From Pseudofabraea citricarpa (lineage: Eukaryota; Ascomycota; Leotiomycetes; Helotiales; Dermateaceae): a stretch of DNA of 64,000 nt. Of the stretch, positions 34,035 to 46,112 are shown in pieces (the stretch's first letter is position 1; every line of letters begins with the position of its first letter). The position numbers and the translations under genes are program-made. Where the stretch lies: NCBI GenBank assembly GCA_029641185.1, contig JAPWGK010000010.1:124001-188000 (forward strand). Direction: 5' to 3'. A model generated the notes under the pieces. The model had not been told where the DNA came from, did no database searches, and worked only from the letters and a program-made list of their open reading frames with translations.

Positions 34035-35815
34035 TTAAAGTTCCTCGTCCAAAAGCTTTTGCTGAGTAAAAAAGCGCGAAGTTGCAGACTTCAGCTTCTG
34101 ATCGTCGCTTTTGACAGACTTGCTTTTATACTGACGGATCTCAGCCTCCGGCTTAACAACGGAAGTAGTAACCAATACATTCCCCGCTGCATCAAGAGCT
34201 TCTGCTTCAACTACTTTCACGTTTGTGTTGTCGAGCTTGAGTTCCGTCTCGAAGCTCTGTCGCTTAGATTCTCCGAGGTACGAGCGGTGACCGCTTTCAT
34301 TAACCTTGTAAAATCGCCAGAGCTTGGTTTGCGTATCCCCGTTCCAGGATACGTAGATGCTCGTGGTTGATTTCTGTTCGTCCTTCAGTGCAACAATGGC
34401 TGGGGCTTCATTGGGAATTCCAGTCCAGTTGTATCGGAATCCGCGGTAATTTTCTACGCCAAGACCAAGGAAACCAGAGTCAAAGTATGCATGGAATATC
34501 GGTGTTCCATCAGATTTGAATTCAGTAACAGCACCTTCGGAACCCCAATTGACTAGAGCATTTCCATTTGGTAGGATTTGAGTTGAGCCTTGAGACTTTG
34601 ACAGCAGGTTATCGGGAGGATTGAAAGACTGTACTATCTTCGACTCCCAAGTCTTTGTATCCACCTCAATGATCTTACCACGAGAGTACTTGTAGAAGTG
34701 TACTTCGTGACCGTGACCACTCTCGGTACCATGAGCCGAGTTGTCGTAAAGACTGATAACTTCTTTGGTCCCATCTTCGGATTTTTCTAAGTAACGTGCG
34801 TGGTGCTGGAATGCAAATTCGACCTGATCACCGAGCGTGAAATTTGAAGACTTGCCTCCAAGCTGCCAAATCAGATCTCCATTTGTTCCATTGATCTTGT
34901 AGACTGCGTTGGCGTCCCGAGCTGAAATGAGGTAGTTGCCTTCCGAATCTTTGTCGACAGAATTTATGTGGAAGTAGTCCCAAGCATCGGAACTGTTGTA
35001 ACCAGAACCAGCTTGACCGGGATTAAGGGGGAGGTATGCCTCTTTTACTGTTAGCTTTTGCTCTTATAGAATATTTCATATTTGCAACTGGAAACCCAAG
35101 ACTCACCCGAGGGATCAACGTAATCAAGACTACTCCATTCAAATAACACTTCACCTGTCTCAATATCAAGCTCTGGGAGGAATTAGCTCAAATATGACCA
35201 GTCACCGGAATAAAAAAGCGAACCTTGAAATCTGGCATCCACAATCCACTGTTGCTCCTCGCTTCCACCGTAGGCAGTAAGATTCCATGGTATAGGGTGA
35301 TAAATCTGAATGAGTGCTGTCTCCTCGTTGATTATATGGAATTCATGCTTATCGGTCAGTCGATGATTACCAGCACGAAGCTCTAAAATGGTCTCGTAGT
35401 TTTGATTCAGAAATGTCGTATGACCATGGCCATGACCATATGCAGCGTTATGGCTTCCTTCAAAACTAAATAGAATATCCTGGCCTTTGTAACGACCAGC
35501 TTGAAAGTTGGTAGCCCATATAGAGAAGTACGTGAACCCTGACCACACTAGATCTCCGGTATCCGTGAAAATATATGGAGCCGCTTGTTGTGGGCCGTGA
35601 TGAGTTCCATCTGGATACCCTGCAAATGGTGCTGCAAAGAGATAACCCTTCTCGACCTCGCTAGTTGCTGGAATTGTGATGTTTAAAGTCGGAGGTGAAA
35701 GATCTGGCCTTGATTTGTAGCGCCAATTTGCTGATGCCAACGGAATAAATGATAAACCAAAGGTCAACGCTTTCAACGCGACAAGTCGACTATGAGAAGA
35801 GCCGAGAAAATGCAT
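34035..35815 (-). CDS. Secreted fungal arylsulfotransferase (ASST)-family protein
   Basis: Three exons (35224-35815, 35107-35172, 34035-35041) give 554 aa. Residues 1 to about 29 form a signal peptide (basic start, LVALKALTFGLSFIPLASA), so it is probably secreted or enters the ER. The body shows the fungal ASST-like beta-propeller pattern: YLFAAPFAGYPDGTHHGPQQAAPYIFTDTGDLVWSG, YGHGHGHTTFL, WDYFHINSVDKDSEGNYLISARD, FAFQHHARYLE and HGHEVHF. Several N-glycosylation sequons are visible. Bacterial ASSTs move sulfate between phenols using a histidine; whether fungal members do so is not established. Intron 1 has an uncommon donor (GTTCGC). Intron 2 could end at CAG or, six bases later, at AAAG, both in frame; I used the latter. 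Confidence 0.83.
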
Positions 35816-36802
35816 TCTATCGACTATTTATTAATGTTAACGAATTATCTACTGTTGTCTCAACAATAATTAAATACTGACCTCGATAGTTCAATGATCC
35901 AGCTCGAGGATTGCGAATAGGAATGGGATGACGAGTATGAAGACAGTGGCACGCGAAGCTCTTATAGTATCACCCCAAGAATAAACGACACCCCTCAAAT
36001 GTATGATACCATACATGGTGCGTATTGCCTCAGCTGGATCATCTTCTCGAGAGGGTACTCCTGCTTGAATAAATCCTAGTTACTGAATAACGGTGTTGCC
36101 CTCCGTGTCGCCAGCATCTTCCATCACGTACAGTATTTATCAATGGCTGTTACTATCGGTTACGAAATGAACAGGCGAATGATCACCATCAAAGTGTAGA
36201 TTGACTTTAATCTGGGGGAGTACCAAGAAGTACCCATTGTTTCCGTGATCAACGCAGCATGACGGACATCCGCTCCGCTTCTGTCTTGGCACGGAGTTGC
36301 ACTCCATATGAGCGCTATTGTTATTACTAGTGTTGAGAAATATCCACTTAGAATGTGGTGATATCATATTTCATGGACTGTCATATTTCATGGACTGTGA
36401 AACGTCATTCCTTGTTTTCTTCTTCGAAATAAGAGACTCGCCCAAAAAGATGGGGGATCTAAAAGTGTGGTAGGACCGATTGGAGATAAAATATAACTTT
36501 AGTCGTACTAAGTGATGAACCTTCATTGGTGAAACTAGTTAATTTTTAGTTAATTTTGATAAAATATATGTTGCAGTTATTAGTATCTCCTAACCCAAAT
36601 CAGCCTATTCGATGTCGTGATTTTTTGAGCTTTCAAATCCCTGCCGTGGTCAAGTACCCGGCTTGCAAACTTTTTCGCTTACCGTATCCGAGTTTTCAGC
36701 ATAGCAATCTTGTGGTTATTGCTACTCTGTACATCGCAATTAAGCTTTGCCGTCTTTGTCTCTCTTTTATCTTTTCATTCTATAGTCTAGTGATTCTCAA
36801 CG
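35816..36802. other. Divergent intergenic region, arylsulfotransferase (-) / DHA2 MFS (+)
   Basis: About 990 bp. It holds a small tandem duplication (36,365) and a 75-codon minus-strand frame (36,140-36,367) without a recognisable domain. Presumably both promoters lie here. Confidence 0.4.
36365..36398. repeat. 17-bp unit, two tandem copies
   Basis: The unit CATATTTCATGGACTGT occurs twice head to tail without mismatch. A local duplication with no evident function. Confidence 0.85.
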
Positions 36803-38677
36803 ATGTCTTTTCGTGGAATGGCAGATGACGAGATTATAACTGAAACCTTGCCTGCAGACGTAGAAGTTGCCGGCCTGGGCGAGACTTCACCGCTTCTGAA
36901 AACCGCTGCTGTCAAAAATACCAATCTTTCAGAAAGCCGCTGGAGACCTCCACCAGGATTTATCTGGATTGAGATAGGTAAGAATTGCAGCACAATTGTG
37001 AGCTTCAAATCAGCTGACCTTATTCATAGCTATCTTCTCAAATGTATTCCTTTATGGCTTTGATGGTACTATTACCGCCTCCACTTATGCCGTCATTGGA
37101 TCCGAATTTAATGCTTCCAACAATATCTCTTGGTTGACAACATCTTACCTCATTACAAGCACTGCATTCCAGCCACTCTATGGCCGATTTTCGGATATTT
37201 TAGGTCGCAGATCATGTTTCTTCACAGCAACGATCACATTTCTCCTTGGTTGTCTTGGTTGTGGACTTGCACCAGATATCGTGTCGCTAAATCTCATGAG
37301 AGCTCTCACCGGTCTTGGTGGTGGTGGGCTCATGACTATGGCTACAATTATCAATTCAGATATGATCCCTTTTAACGAGAGGGGCATGTATCAAGCATGC
37401 CAGAACGTTCTACATGGCTTTGGTTCAATATGCGGAGCTTCTTTGGGGGGCTGGATTGCAGACACCATTGGCTGGAGATGGTGTTTCTTATGCCAAGTTC
37501 CAGTCTCGATTTTCGCTCTCGCTATCGGCCATTTTGTGGTGAAAGATCTAGCCCCCCAGGAAGTTATTGTGGATGATAATGCCGTCTCTATCAAGGCTGA
37601 ATCGTTGTGGAAACAAATTGATCTGAGTGGTGCATTGCTCCTTGTACTCGGTCTCTCTACGCAATTGGCGGCGTTGAGTATGGGAGGGAACAATTATCCG
37701 TGGAGCGACTGGCGTGTCCTTACATGTTTGGCTATCAGCATTCTTTTACTCGCCGCGTTTGTGGTTGTTGAGATCCAAACACGAGCTATACCTATCATGC
37801 CGATGTCAATGTTTAGAGGTCGGCTTGCAATCTCAAATCTAGTCAGCAATTTTTGTGTCGGGACGGCAGCATATGCAGTAAGTTCAACGTGTCTCAGAAT
37901 AATGCACATACTCATATTCGCAATATAGTTTCTCTTTATGATTCCACTATTCTTCCAGGTTGTACTCAGGGAGTCGGCTTCACAAGCTGGCATGAGACTG
38001 GTAATTCCATCCGTTGCAACTCCTATCGGTGGATTGATTGCAGGCATCGTCATGTCGCGTTATGGTCGATTGAGCGAGTTAGTGAGACTTGGATGTTTCA
38101 CAATGATGCTAGGTAACGGACTTGTGGCTTCCTTCAAATATCGGGATGCTGCTTGGAAATATGTGATTTACCTTTTTCCTGCGAATCTTGGGCAGGGTAT
38201 TGCATATCCATCAATTTTGTTCACCTCTCTAGCTGCATATGATCACAGCCGTAAGTTCACTATCCCTTTCAACTTTATTTTTCATACTGACCTAAATAGA
38301 GCAAGCCGTAGCAACCTCTATTGTGTATCTTGTACGTTCGCTGGGTACTGTTTGGGGGGTGGCTGCCACGTCGTCTATTATTCAAAATGTGTTAGCGACG
38401 CGATTGCCAGATGCATTGTCTGGAATACCCAACAAGGAAGAAGTAAGATTTATGCTATCTCCAGGTCAAGTTATATTACTAATTTTTATACTAGATCATC
38501 ACCGAGATTCGTCATTCTGTATCGACCTTGGACAGTCTACCACTCGAAGTGCAAAATATAGCTCGGCAAGTTTACTTCGAAGCATTGAGACTATCATTTA
38601 TTGCAAGCACATTAATTGCTGCTGTTGCTCTAATATCAGCTTTCTTTGCAAGAGGTCGCGATTTGAATCGATCTTGA
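36803..38677 (+). CDS. MFS transporter, DHA2 type (multidrug / vacuolar basic amino acid-like)
   Basis: Five exons (36803-36977, 37030-37877, 37929-38250, 38300-38442, 38495-38677) give 556 aa with about 14 hydrophobic segments. Marks: FLYGFDGTITASTYAVIGSEF at the first segment, motif A YGRFSDILGRR, motif B NLMRALTGLGGGGLMTMATI and motif C-like GASLGGWIADTIGWRWCF. These are typical of drug:H+ antiporter-2 proteins and closest, by recall, to yeast Vba-type carriers. An acidic soluble N terminus precedes the membrane part. Likely role: proton-driven export, or vacuolar transport of basic or toxic small molecules. It stands in tandem with an ACS carrier and a Zn2Cys6 regulator and may form a small transport-and-regulation group with them. 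Confidence 0.88.
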
Positions 38678-39485
38678 ACAAAAGTGGTTATGGTATTCCA
38701 TGTTCGAAGGTTCTAAATTCCTTAGCCTCAAAAATTAAGTTCGCAAGTTCTGGTCTTCATTTAAGAGCTATCCAGAATGTACTCTCAACAATAGACATAA
38801 ATTTTAAACCCCAATATATTCCAATTTGAACATCATGCATCTTGAAAATAATTAAAGAGGCTGAGGCAGTATTTTAATAATTGTAGGCCGTATGGGCTGT
38901 TATCATGTGAATTTATCATGAACAATTAATCAGCAGCTCTATAGATCAACAGCTTCTCTTTAAACCTAAAATGAAACGAAACAAAATACGGCGTCCTATT
39001 TTAGGGCAAAGCCTCAAAATAGACGCATAGCCACTCAAGGGTATTGCACTCATTACAGCTTTGTTCCAAGAATATTCAATGTTTCTTTTCTAACCTAGCA
39101 CTACTGGACTCCCTTGCTGCAGCTACTCTAAATCGTCCAGTCTGGTACACTTACGGAGATGAAGTCCGTATGGATAAGCTGCCAAGTCTAGAACTTCATG
39201 ATCCGATGGCCCTGTGTAGTGGACCCTTATCTACCATCATTCAGATACTGCTATCAATGTTCCTTCAGTTTCTAGATTCTGATAACATAAAGTGGGCGGA
39301 TCGCGTGCTTGATTTCTATCAGCAGTGTACGAGGCATTTACTTATTTTGCGTGCATGTGTCTTCCAGTTGAGAAACATCGAGATCTAAGCTATAACTAGC
39401 TATATAAAGCATCTACATTCGTCTGGCATTGATATTTACAAAAAGCAAAGTTGGTACCTAAACTCAACCATTTATTTTTCTTGGA
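38678..39485. other. Intergenic, with one unrecognised 114-codon frame
   Basis: About 800 bp, AT-rich. An open frame at 39,044-39,388 (+) encodes 114 residues with no domain or signal peptide I recognise. It could be an orphan gene, but I see nothing else to support it. Confidence 0.35.
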
Positions 39486-41596
39486 ATGGCGACCACATCT
39501 GATGACTCGACTGCGACATCTGTTTCCCAAACCAATATTCCAGACGAAAAACAATCCAACAGCATAGTGAAACCGCCTGATATCAACTCTGAATCTTTTG
39601 GAGATGTGGAAAATCACAACAACAGTGGATTTTCTTACTTAGGCTCAACACCGCAACATGCTTTCAGCTCACCACTTCAAGCTGCTTACTGGTCAAACAT
39701 TTACGACAAAGCTCGCTATGAAGGCCGACATCGATTTGATCCTTCATTCCAATGGAGTTCCAATGAAGAGAAAAAGCTTATCCGAAAGGTACTGTGCTTC
39801 GATCCTAGGAAATTAATTACACCTTTCAAGTGTCGAATTGCCCCTCAAGGTGAAAAGACATTGCTGATCTTAAATTCTTAGCTGGATATCCGGATCATGT
39901 TATGGGTATGGGTTATGTTTTCTTCACTAGATCTAGTACGTCGAAACATTAACCGTGCAGTCTCAGACAATCTCGTAAGTATCAAATTCTTGCCTTAAAC
40001 GTGGGTAAAGGCTCATATATACCCAGTTGACGGAGCTTCAAATGGACACAAACGATTTCAACAACGGCCAAACAATTTATCTCTTCTGCTTCCTGGCAGC
40101 AGAACTTCCTGGTGGCTTATTGAGCAAGAAAATCGGACCTGACATGATGACGCCGATCTCGATCTGCTTGTGGGGCATAATTTGTTCCTGTCAGTCACTG
40201 ATTCAAAACAGAACTGGCTACTATATCACCCGTGCCATACTCGGATTTTCGCAAGGCGGGTTCATACCTGAGATGGTGTTGTACCTGTCTTACTGGTACA
40301 AGGGCAACGAACTCCCAATAAGACTTTCTGTGTTCTGGACAGCGATTCCGGTTACGCAAATTGTTGGTTCGCTATTGGCGGCCGGCTTCCTCGACATGAG
40401 AGGTATTTCAGGATTATCTGGCTGGAAATGGCTGTAAGAACCACCTACTCGTTCCTCAAATGCCGAAGCTGAAAGGACAGGTTTTTAATTGAGGGCCTGA
40501 TGAGCTTGACTGTCGGAATTATTACATTCTTTGTGATGCCTGCAAGTATCAGCGAAACTCATAAAATACTTCGAGGCAAGATTACATGGTTGCACGGCAC
40601 AACAGGGTGGTTTTCTGAGCGCGAGGAGAAAATTCTCATCAACCGTATCTTACGAGATGACCCATCCAAAGGGGATATGAACAATAGGCAACACGTTGAT
40701 CTCAAGGGTTTATGGGCAGCGCTGTGCGATTTCGATCTTTGGCCAATTTACATCGTCTGCTTTCCCCCGAACTCTTTCCACATCAAACTGACTAGTTCCA
40801 GCTCGGCGTTCTGGCTTTCATCCCGTACCAACCTGCTGCGAATTACATGTCACTAACATTGACTACTCTTGGATATACAGTTTTTGAAGCTAATATGCTA
40901 GCCATACCCGGTTACTTTCTTTTCTTCGTAAATGTAAGTCGAGACGACAAACACAAGCTTTGCAATGCTAACACCGATAGATTCTTATTGTGGTCTGGGT
41001 CAGTGAGAGGTTTCGCGAGCGTCTCATTTTCAGCGCATGGAGTAACATCTGGACACTCCCGTTCTTGATCGGGCTTGTATGCATTCCAAAAGATGCCAGT
41101 CTTTGGGTTCGTTATGCATTACTTGTTGGTGTGAACGGAATACCTTATAGTAAGTTCTCCTCGGTTCACTTATCAAATAATACTTATTTACTCGATTCTA
41201 GCCCATGCCATCCTGGTTGGCATGATATCTCGCAACTCAAAAAGCGTTGGAACTCGAGCTGTGTCCGCATCCCTTTACAATATTTCTTATCAGTTTGGCT
41301 CTATCGCAGCGGTGAACATCTATCGTAACGACGACCGCCCCTATTGTGAGCTCAATGTTTATCCTGGGTTAGCGAAGTATGCTGATAATAGTATAGATTA
41401 TAGAGGCAACAAGATTCTTGTCGGCATCTCAGCAGCTAATATTTGTCTTTTTCTGATGGCGAAATTGTATTACATCAAACGGAATCAGCAAAAGGCAAGT
41501 AAATGGGAAAGTATGACACCAGATGAGCAGGTTAACTATTCAACAAGCACAACAGATACGGGTATGCGGAGATTGGATTTCCGATTCGTTCACTAG
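39486..41596 (+). CDS. MFS transporter, anion:cation symporter (ACS) family
   Basis: Seven exons (39486-39788, 39882-39974, 40027-40433, 40481-40754, 40802-40933, 40981-41149, 41202-41596) give 590 aa. A soluble N terminus of about 100 residues, Ser/Thr/Asn-rich, comes before the membrane part; DLVRRNINRAVSDNL is the ACS signature after segment 1. PGGLLSKKIGPD, RAILGFSQGGFIPEMVLYLSYWYKGNE and SGWKWLFLIEGLM follow. By recall it is nearer the pantothenate/thiamine-type (Liz1-like) branch than the carrier at 17,891. Intron 4 has a rare donor (GTCTGC) but is needed to restore FIPYQPAANYM. Expected at the plasma membrane, importing an organic anion or vitamin. Confidence 0.86.
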
Positions 41597-42315
41597 AATG
41601 GTGGATTATTTCTTTTCAGACCGGAGCTTTACAAATCCAAGTACGAAGTTAGTCTCTCAGCTATGTGCCTACGTATCTATCATTGAAGTACCTCGTTTAT
41701 CCTTTCTTTGCAAAATCATATTCCTTTCTGCGGTATAGCAAGAGAAAAAGTACATCCGAAGTAAAGCTCCTTGCAAGCACCGTCACTTCTTAGGTTGAGA
41801 ACTATGATGTGATCAAGCCGTATTTCAACCCCATGCAGATCTTTAATGCAGGGAGATCAATGGTGGGTCGAAATCTAGGATGTACACGTGACACGGAGTC
41901 CAAGTCCGTTGTCACATTGATCTAGAAACTCCACCTTTGATAAGAAAACCGCGTGTGAAAATGATAAGGCGACTTTCTCTTACTTTTCCGACCTAACTGT
42001 ACTCAGAAATAGATACAAAAAACTAGGTTTCTGAAATGAATCTTTTTCATGTCTATTTATTTCTGTTTTGAGACTCAGGACTTGTTCTTGTCGGCTTGGG
42101 GTTCCTCTGAAGCTTATAAGGCCACCCACGGGTCGCTACGTTCGTACGATCTCTATGGTGCAAGAAGTTGGCATGAAGACGTGATAAAGAAAACGTGATC
42201 CTGCTCAACAAGCTCGTGCACTTCTTTCTACGTATAACAAGTGCCATTTACCATAGAGCACAATCCCATTCATCTAAAGGCCAATTTTAAGCAGCCTTCG
42301 CTTTTGACCCTGAAT
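41597..42315. other. Intergenic between the ACS carrier and the regulator
   Basis: About 720 bp on the same-strand gap; presumably the regulator's promoter. No other gene or repeat seen. Confidence 0.4.
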
Positions 42316-44724
42316 ATGCCCCAGACAGACGAAAAGCGGATATCGTAAGTGTTCTTGAGAATTTTCAAAGACGTGCCCCTTCTAGACCTTTGCTAAATTG
42401 CGTGTGAAGTTGTAAGCGTTGTCAACGTCGCAAGGTAAGTCTGAGCTCATAGAATTCTGCTTCTTTAAATTTTATATTCTCATGCAATTAGATCAAGTGC
42501 TCTCGGACATCTCCGTGTCGACGATGCATGACTGCTGGGGTGCATTGCGAGTATCGTGATTCCGACTCCAAACGAGCTCCAATATCGCGGGAATATGTCA
42601 CAGCACTCGAGTGCAGGATAGCGAGCTTGGAGCGAGAGATTTCGAAATTGAAAAGTGCTCCGTGCAGAGACAGTCATGAAATGATCGAAGACTTCTACTT
42701 TGTAAATCGCCCTCGAGGTTCACATCCCGCGGCACCTTCCGAGGTCCATGTCGAGGAGAATGGTTTAGCAGAGTTTAATTTCAATCACAGATGGAGACGC
42801 GAAAACGACGGTCAGTCTAGTATCTCTACTTTCCTCTTGCTTTGTGACTAACTGAGTATTTGAAAGTAGGCACGTTGATTTATCATGGGCCAAGTAGTGT
42901 TTATAATACAGCCATTCTGCGTGTCCTCGAATCACCGACTGTTTATTTTTCCTTGCCGTCAGATCAAAGTCACTTTGAAGGGGATGCTATCCCCCGTGGC
43001 CGGGTCATTGAGGAATGCCTGGCACTATATTTCCGCTGTCTACATGCTTCTTTCCCACTGATTGACAAAGACGAGTTCTTGTTGGAGTTTACATGCAACG
43101 CATATTCCACTGAGAACTGCTCCTCGGCGCTGGTTTATGCACTGAGCGCATTAGGAGCACTAATGTCGGATGATTCGGAGATCAGAGGGATGGCAGAAAG
43201 CTATTCCTCGGAAGCGAAAAGAAGACTAAGCGCGACCGGAAAGCTTTCTAGCATAGCCATGATGCAAGCCTCAATATTGTGCGCTCTGTACGAAGCAGGT
43301 CTGGGGGATAGTTCTAGTTCGTGTCTCTACTCTGGTTTGCCAACCTCCAATCTACCGCACAATTCTCATCGCTTATATGTTTAGGGCTGATTCTGGGTGC
43401 TGTGGAAGATCGAGTCCGTTGGCCGAGTCAGCGAAAAGCATGTCTCGATGATGGTAAGAAAAGTGGTACGTCGCCAGTGAATAATCATTCCTGGACGCGT
43501 ATGCACATGAACTGTTACATATCCGATAAGTCCCCACCAACGGTGTGCGATAGGCCGAACTCCTAGCTAAAATAATCGTTTAGGATCTTGGGACTTATGT
43601 TTGGAAGAGCAGCGCCTCTAAGTGAGGACGACGGACTGTTACTTGATGATGGGATATCCACCAAGTCAGTCAATCCCCATCTCGTTGACTGACCCTGCTA
43701 ATGAGAGTTCTGTTCAAGGCTGAATCATGTTTCTGAGAGTTATATTGACTCGCCACCTATTAGCAACTCAGTAGACGCCCTCTCGGTAACTAGAAAACAC
43801 TTTGAACTTGCTAGAATCATTCATGATATGCTGGCACTGATGTATGACCCTACGCTCCAACAACCAAATCGCTTGACTGCAATTTCCGTCACGGAATTGA
43901 ATGTCAGGCTGTGTGGTTGGCATGATTCGCTGCCAACAGAGCTGCGATGGAACAGATGGGGCTCATGCTTTGACGAGATTGACCTAGGAGTTGCAGCACT
44001 TCAGTAAGAGAGGCCGAACATTGTGTAAGCTTGGTACTGACTCGATAAAAGTATGTTATATCATACGACGCGGATCTCTCTAAATCGACATCTCTTAACA
44101 CCAAGTCGCTCGTCGACATTATCTCACTCTAACGTTCCATCTCCAGAATTCATGGACGTCTGCTCTGTTTCGATGGACATGATCGTCTCCATCCTGCAAC
44201 GTTACAAAGCCCAGCACAGCTTGAAGGCGGCCCCTTTGATTTTCGTCCACGGTGCGATTACTGCCGCAGATGTGCTATTAAGCACCGTGCAGTACCAACA
44301 AGACGGGACGCCGATGCTCGATCGTGGAAATCTGACAGTTCTAGACGATGCACTCGAGAGTCTTTCACATTCTTGGGGACTTGCGTGTGCCGCCAAGGAA
44401 GGCATCCGAAAACTCATGCAAGATATGCTCGGAGAGAAATCAATACCAGAGGAAGAACTCACTCCATCTGTTGGATCTGGCAATGAGACACAGGAGTTGA
44501 CTCCCGCGTGGGATCAATTCGGACAAGATTTTCAGACGTTGCAAAGCCTGGAACTTGGCATCTTTGATTTGGATAGGATAGGAGAGACTCTCATACCCGA
44601 TAAGAGTATGAGTTGCGACGCGAATTTCAACGAGCAGATAAATATGGTAACGGACGAGTCTATGTTTTGGGCTGAGTTAAAGAACGCAGCGACGCTCGAG
44701 ATATATGATGGTTTTGGGGTTTGA
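42316..44724 (+). CDS. Zn(II)2Cys6 transcription factor (middle exons uncertain, possibly disrupted)
   Basis: A model with eight exons (42316-42344, 42410-42434, 42492-42810, 42870-43334, 43385-43529, 43584-43664, 43719-44003, 44052-44724) stays in frame for 673 aa. The zinc cluster CKRC-QRRKIK-C-SRTSP-C-RRC-MTAGVH-C is complete and, as often, interrupted by introns. A coil (ALECRIASLEREISKLK) follows, then a fungal_trans-like region (ASILCALYEAGLG...SSCLYSG and NCYISDK-ILGLMFGRAAPLSEDD). Weak points: the intron at 43,335-43,384 has a poor donor (GTTTGC) and no branch site and removes residues where relatives have a helix; the donor at 43,530 is GTCCCC. A one-base frameshift in this region, making a pseudogene, is the alternative. 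It may regulate the two upstream carriers. Confidence 0.68.
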
Positions 44725-46112
44725 AAATGTTTGTTTGTACGTACACACGAATTATTGTACTTTCTTTCTGAATTGAACCAAATGATTTGTATACAAGAAC
44801 TCTCGCATTCATTTGCGACATCTCTCCCTGTTAGGGACTCCTATTCGAAAACGAGAACCCGAAATCTCGCTTGAGTTGAGAACCTTCGGCTGTGTTACTT
44901 CGTACCTCACAACCTCAAGTCCCATTCTTCAAAATGTTAAGATTGGCTAGTAGTCACGAGGACAAAAAAAAAAACAAGCCAAAAACGGTATTTCAAAGAA
45001 CAACCCTTTTATTTCCTTCGGTTTAGCAGTTCTACAGGCGACGGGGTAGATGGGTAATCTAATCCACCTACTCTACCCGGATGGATGGTTCACCTACCCC
45101 TGAGATTCCTTTCGGTAAAATAAACTTTCGGGAGTGTTCAGCTTTTCAGATTTCAGGGGGAAGATCCTTAGCGATTAGTTAATCATTGACGATTTTGGAT
45201 TCAACAGCTACTAAATATCTCCTCGTTGGAAAAAAATTGTTTTCATATCATATTATGCGCGAGGAAAACCTCCTTCAGATAAGATATACTACTGATATCT
45301 ATAATCACTGCTCGCTTTTAGCCTTATATGTTCTATCTCTCTACCGACCATCAGATTTAGCCTTTTGAGGCAGATGAAGAGAAACGTAGCGTAACGTAAC
45401 CATGTCGACATCGGCATCGGGGTCGGATGTCGGTACATCGGCGAACAACACCACTTCCTGGCTATGTTTCGACTAGATGGCTAATCTGTTTGTTTCTCTT
45501 AAGCATAAAGTATATATGTACATCCACTCTGGACGCTACTCCGGTGCCCATCCCCCTTTTCCCTTTTTGCCTCTGCCCCACAAAAAGCAGACGTCTCAGC
45601 ATGAACTCTATGTTTTCCCGAATCTCCATCCCCAGGCTATGACTGTACTGTCGGTAGGGTAGAGGGCATTCCCCGAAGACGACGAGATCGCCTCGCCTTG
45701 CCACCACTGGAAACCTTATGATAATTAACGTGATATAGGTAAAACATGTAGCGTTCTTTAGCCACGGAGGAGGAGCACCTTCAGATGAACCGAACTGGAC
45801 GTGCCTCTGAGCTGGAGTAACCCATCTAGCGAACAAGTTCGGACCCAGCTAAAAAGAGAAAAGGCTCTTTAATGAATTATTTTTCCCAAAGAGAGGGGGG
45901 TTAAGGGCCGGGGAAAGAGGAGGGGGGTGTCAAATATATATATCCTACGCATTGCCCAGGACACAAAGACGTTCTCCCAACCGTCCATCGTGTTCTTCCT
46001 TCTACACTCTCTCGCTCACCAGCAAGCAACACATTCTTTTCTCTTTTCGTTTTTGGTCGCCGACCACCTCACACTTTTTTTTTTTTTTTCTTGCTAGAAG
46101 AGTTTGATAAAC
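44725..46112. other. 1.4-kb intergenic region with pyrimidine-rich promoter
   Basis: No gene seen; the 124-codon minus frame (45,462-45,836) has no domain. From about 45,990 the plus strand becomes CT-rich and ends in a T run (about 46,076-46,090) just before the carboxylesterase ATG, as in many fungal promoters and 5' UTRs. Confidence 0.45.
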
